DNA of 5,628 nucleotides, taken from contig JANQGL010000145.1 in NCBI GenBank assembly GCA_028277325.1, forward strand, positions 1 through 5,628, given 5' to 3'. This DNA comes from Magnetospira sp. Its GTDB lineage: Bacteria > Pseudomonadota > Alphaproteobacteria > Rhodospirillales > Magnetospiraceae. Both the position numbers and the translations under genes were made by a program. Below, piece after piece: positions 4,874-5,628 of this stretch. Numbering within the stretch: position 1 is the first letter of the stretch; the number at the start of each line of letters is the position of its first letter. The notes beneath the pieces are model-generated. The model had not been told where the DNA came from. It worked only from the letters and a program-made list of their open reading frames with translations, and did not search any database.

Positions 4874-4936
4874 GCCGCGGCGCGGTATCCGGCGGCGGCG
4901 CGACGGATTCGAGGCGTCACTCCGCGCGACGCGGTC

Positions 4937-5628
4937 CTACAGATCCAGAACCACCGAGACCGGCACGTGATCGGACGGCCGCGGCCAGTCGCGCGCGGCG
5001 CGCAGGATCGACGCCCCCAGCAGGCGCGGCACCAGCGGCGGCGTCACCCAGAGGTGGTCGAGGCGGCGCCCCTTGTCGGCGCCGTCCCAGTCGGGCACGC
5101 GATAGCTCCACCAGGAGTAGATCTTTTCCGATTCGGGGACGAAATGACGTACCGCGTCGACCCACTGCCCGGCCATCCGCAGCCGGTCCAGGTGGGCGAT
5201 CTCGATCTCGGTGTGGGTGACCACCCGGCGCAGGCGCTCGTGCGACCACACGTCGGTCTCCAGCGGCGCCACGTTCAGGTCGCCGGCCAGCACGATGGGG
5301 GTTTCGGGGGCCCCGGTGCGGGCCAGCCACCAGTGCGCCAGGTCGGACAGGTATTCCAGCTTGTGGGCGAACTTCGGGTTGGCCAGCGGGTCCGGCTTGT
5401 CGCCGCCGGCCGGCACGTAGAGGCTGTGGATTTCCAGCGGGCCGGTCGCGGTGCCGAGGCGCGCCGTCACGTGGCGGGCCGCCGGCAGGCCGCCCCAGCC
5501 GAGGGCCTCGACGTCGGTCAGCGGATGGCGCGACAGGATCGCCACCCCGTTGTAGCCTTTCTGGCCGGCCACCGCCTGATGCGGGTAGCCGAGCGCGGCG
5601 ACCGCCTCGGCCGGAAAGTCCTCGGCGG
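4937..5628 (-). CDS. xthA: Exodeoxyribonuclease III (AP endonuclease), N-terminus outside window
   Basis: The visible 229 residues cover all but roughly the first 35 of an ExoIII-type enzyme of the EEP (exonuclease-endonuclease-phosphatase) superfamily. The family cleaves DNA 5' of abasic sites and degrades duplex DNA from 3' ends in base-excision repair. The frame runs off the right edge as EDFPAEAVAALGYPHQ, then GQKGYNGVAILSR, both typical of bacterial ExoIII. Further on are SLYVPAG with the active-site tyrosine, AGDLNVAP with the Asp/Asn pair, RRLDHLWVT with the conserved Asp, and PSDHVPV with the catalytic Asp/His near the C-terminus. The GTG at 5572 is internal, because the homologous sequence continues upstream of it. 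The N-terminal catalytic Glu (QETK motif) lies outside the window. It is functionally unrelated to the sugar genes and separated from them by 124 bases with a promoter. Confidence 0.93.
   Translation of the reverse strand, partial: AEDFPAEAVAALGYPHQAVAGQKGYNGVAILSRHPLTDVEALGWGGLPAARHVTARLGTATGPLEIHSLYVPAGGDKPDPLANPKFAHKLEYLSDLAHWWLARTGAPETPIVLAGDLNVAPLETDVWSHERLRRVVTHTEIEIAHLDRLRMAGQWVDAVRHFVPESEKIYSWWSYRVPDWDGADKGRRLDHLWVTPPLVPRLLGASILRAARDWPRPSDHVPVSVVLDL

Noticed and set aside
4862..4878. Hairpin GCGGCT/AGCCGC after xthA as an intrinsic terminator
   Set aside because: The stem is only 6 bases, there is no following T-tract, and it overlaps a better-supported -35 box.
4856..4936. Small gene in the gap between xthA and the glycosyltransferase
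   Set aside because: No frame with a start, a ribosome-binding site and convincing codon use was found. The gap is best explained by the promoter and leader.

Overview
This is a GC-rich window from a bacterial chromosome. It is most likely alphaproteobacterial and possibly from the Rhodospirillales. That placement is inferred from the base composition, the start of the exonuclease III reading frame (GQKGYNGVAILSR region) and the overall style of the genes. I could not run a database search, so it is not proven.

Layout. All complete genes lie on the minus strand, so transcription runs from high to low coordinates. At the right edge is the 3' part of an exodeoxyribonuclease III gene (xthA-like, 4937-5628), a housekeeping DNA-repair gene whose N-terminus lies outside the window. 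A 124-bp gap follows, holding a good sigma70-like promoter. After it come four tightly packed genes: a family 2 glycosyltransferase (4120-4812), a small cupin protein (3662-4123), a zinc-binding SAM-dependent sugar C-methyltransferase (2415-3665) and an extended-SDR NAD-dependent sugar epimerase/dehydratase that resembles UDP-glucuronate decarboxylase (1346-2410). The first three genes are joined by 4-base ATGA/GTGA overlaps. The fourth starts 4 bases after the third stops and has an unusually long Shine-Dalgarno match. A 258-bp gap packed with inverted repeats separates this block from a Gfo/Idh/MocA-type oxidoreductase (167-1087). At the left edge the last 26 codons of a plus-strand gene (1-81) converge on it, with another long hairpin between.

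How the genes fit together. The four-gene block plus the oxidoreductase looks like a pathway that makes a branched (C-methylated) nucleotide sugar and transfers it to a surface glycan or lipid carrier. The SDR would form a 4-keto sugar, the cupin may epimerise or isomerise it, the C-methyltransferase adds a methyl branch next to the keto group, an oxidoreductase reduces the keto group, and the GT2 transfers the sugar. Each family assignment is well supported by motifs. The exact sugar and the order of steps are inference.

The most unusual feature is a family of 62-72 bp imperfect palindromes: one at 91-152 and three side by side at 1092-1346. They share an architecture: a GTG...CAC outer end, a 3-4 base bulge on one arm in three of the four copies, a CGAA(GTTCG)-type inner end and a loop of roughly 21-27 bases. 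Several abut CTA/TAG, as expected for insertion at a TA or CTAG target. The repeats run to the edges of the neighbouring genes: they sit beside the oxidoreductase start codon, overlap the epimerase stop codon and fill the convergent gap. They look like small non-autonomous mobile or palindromic elements. No transposase is present in the window.
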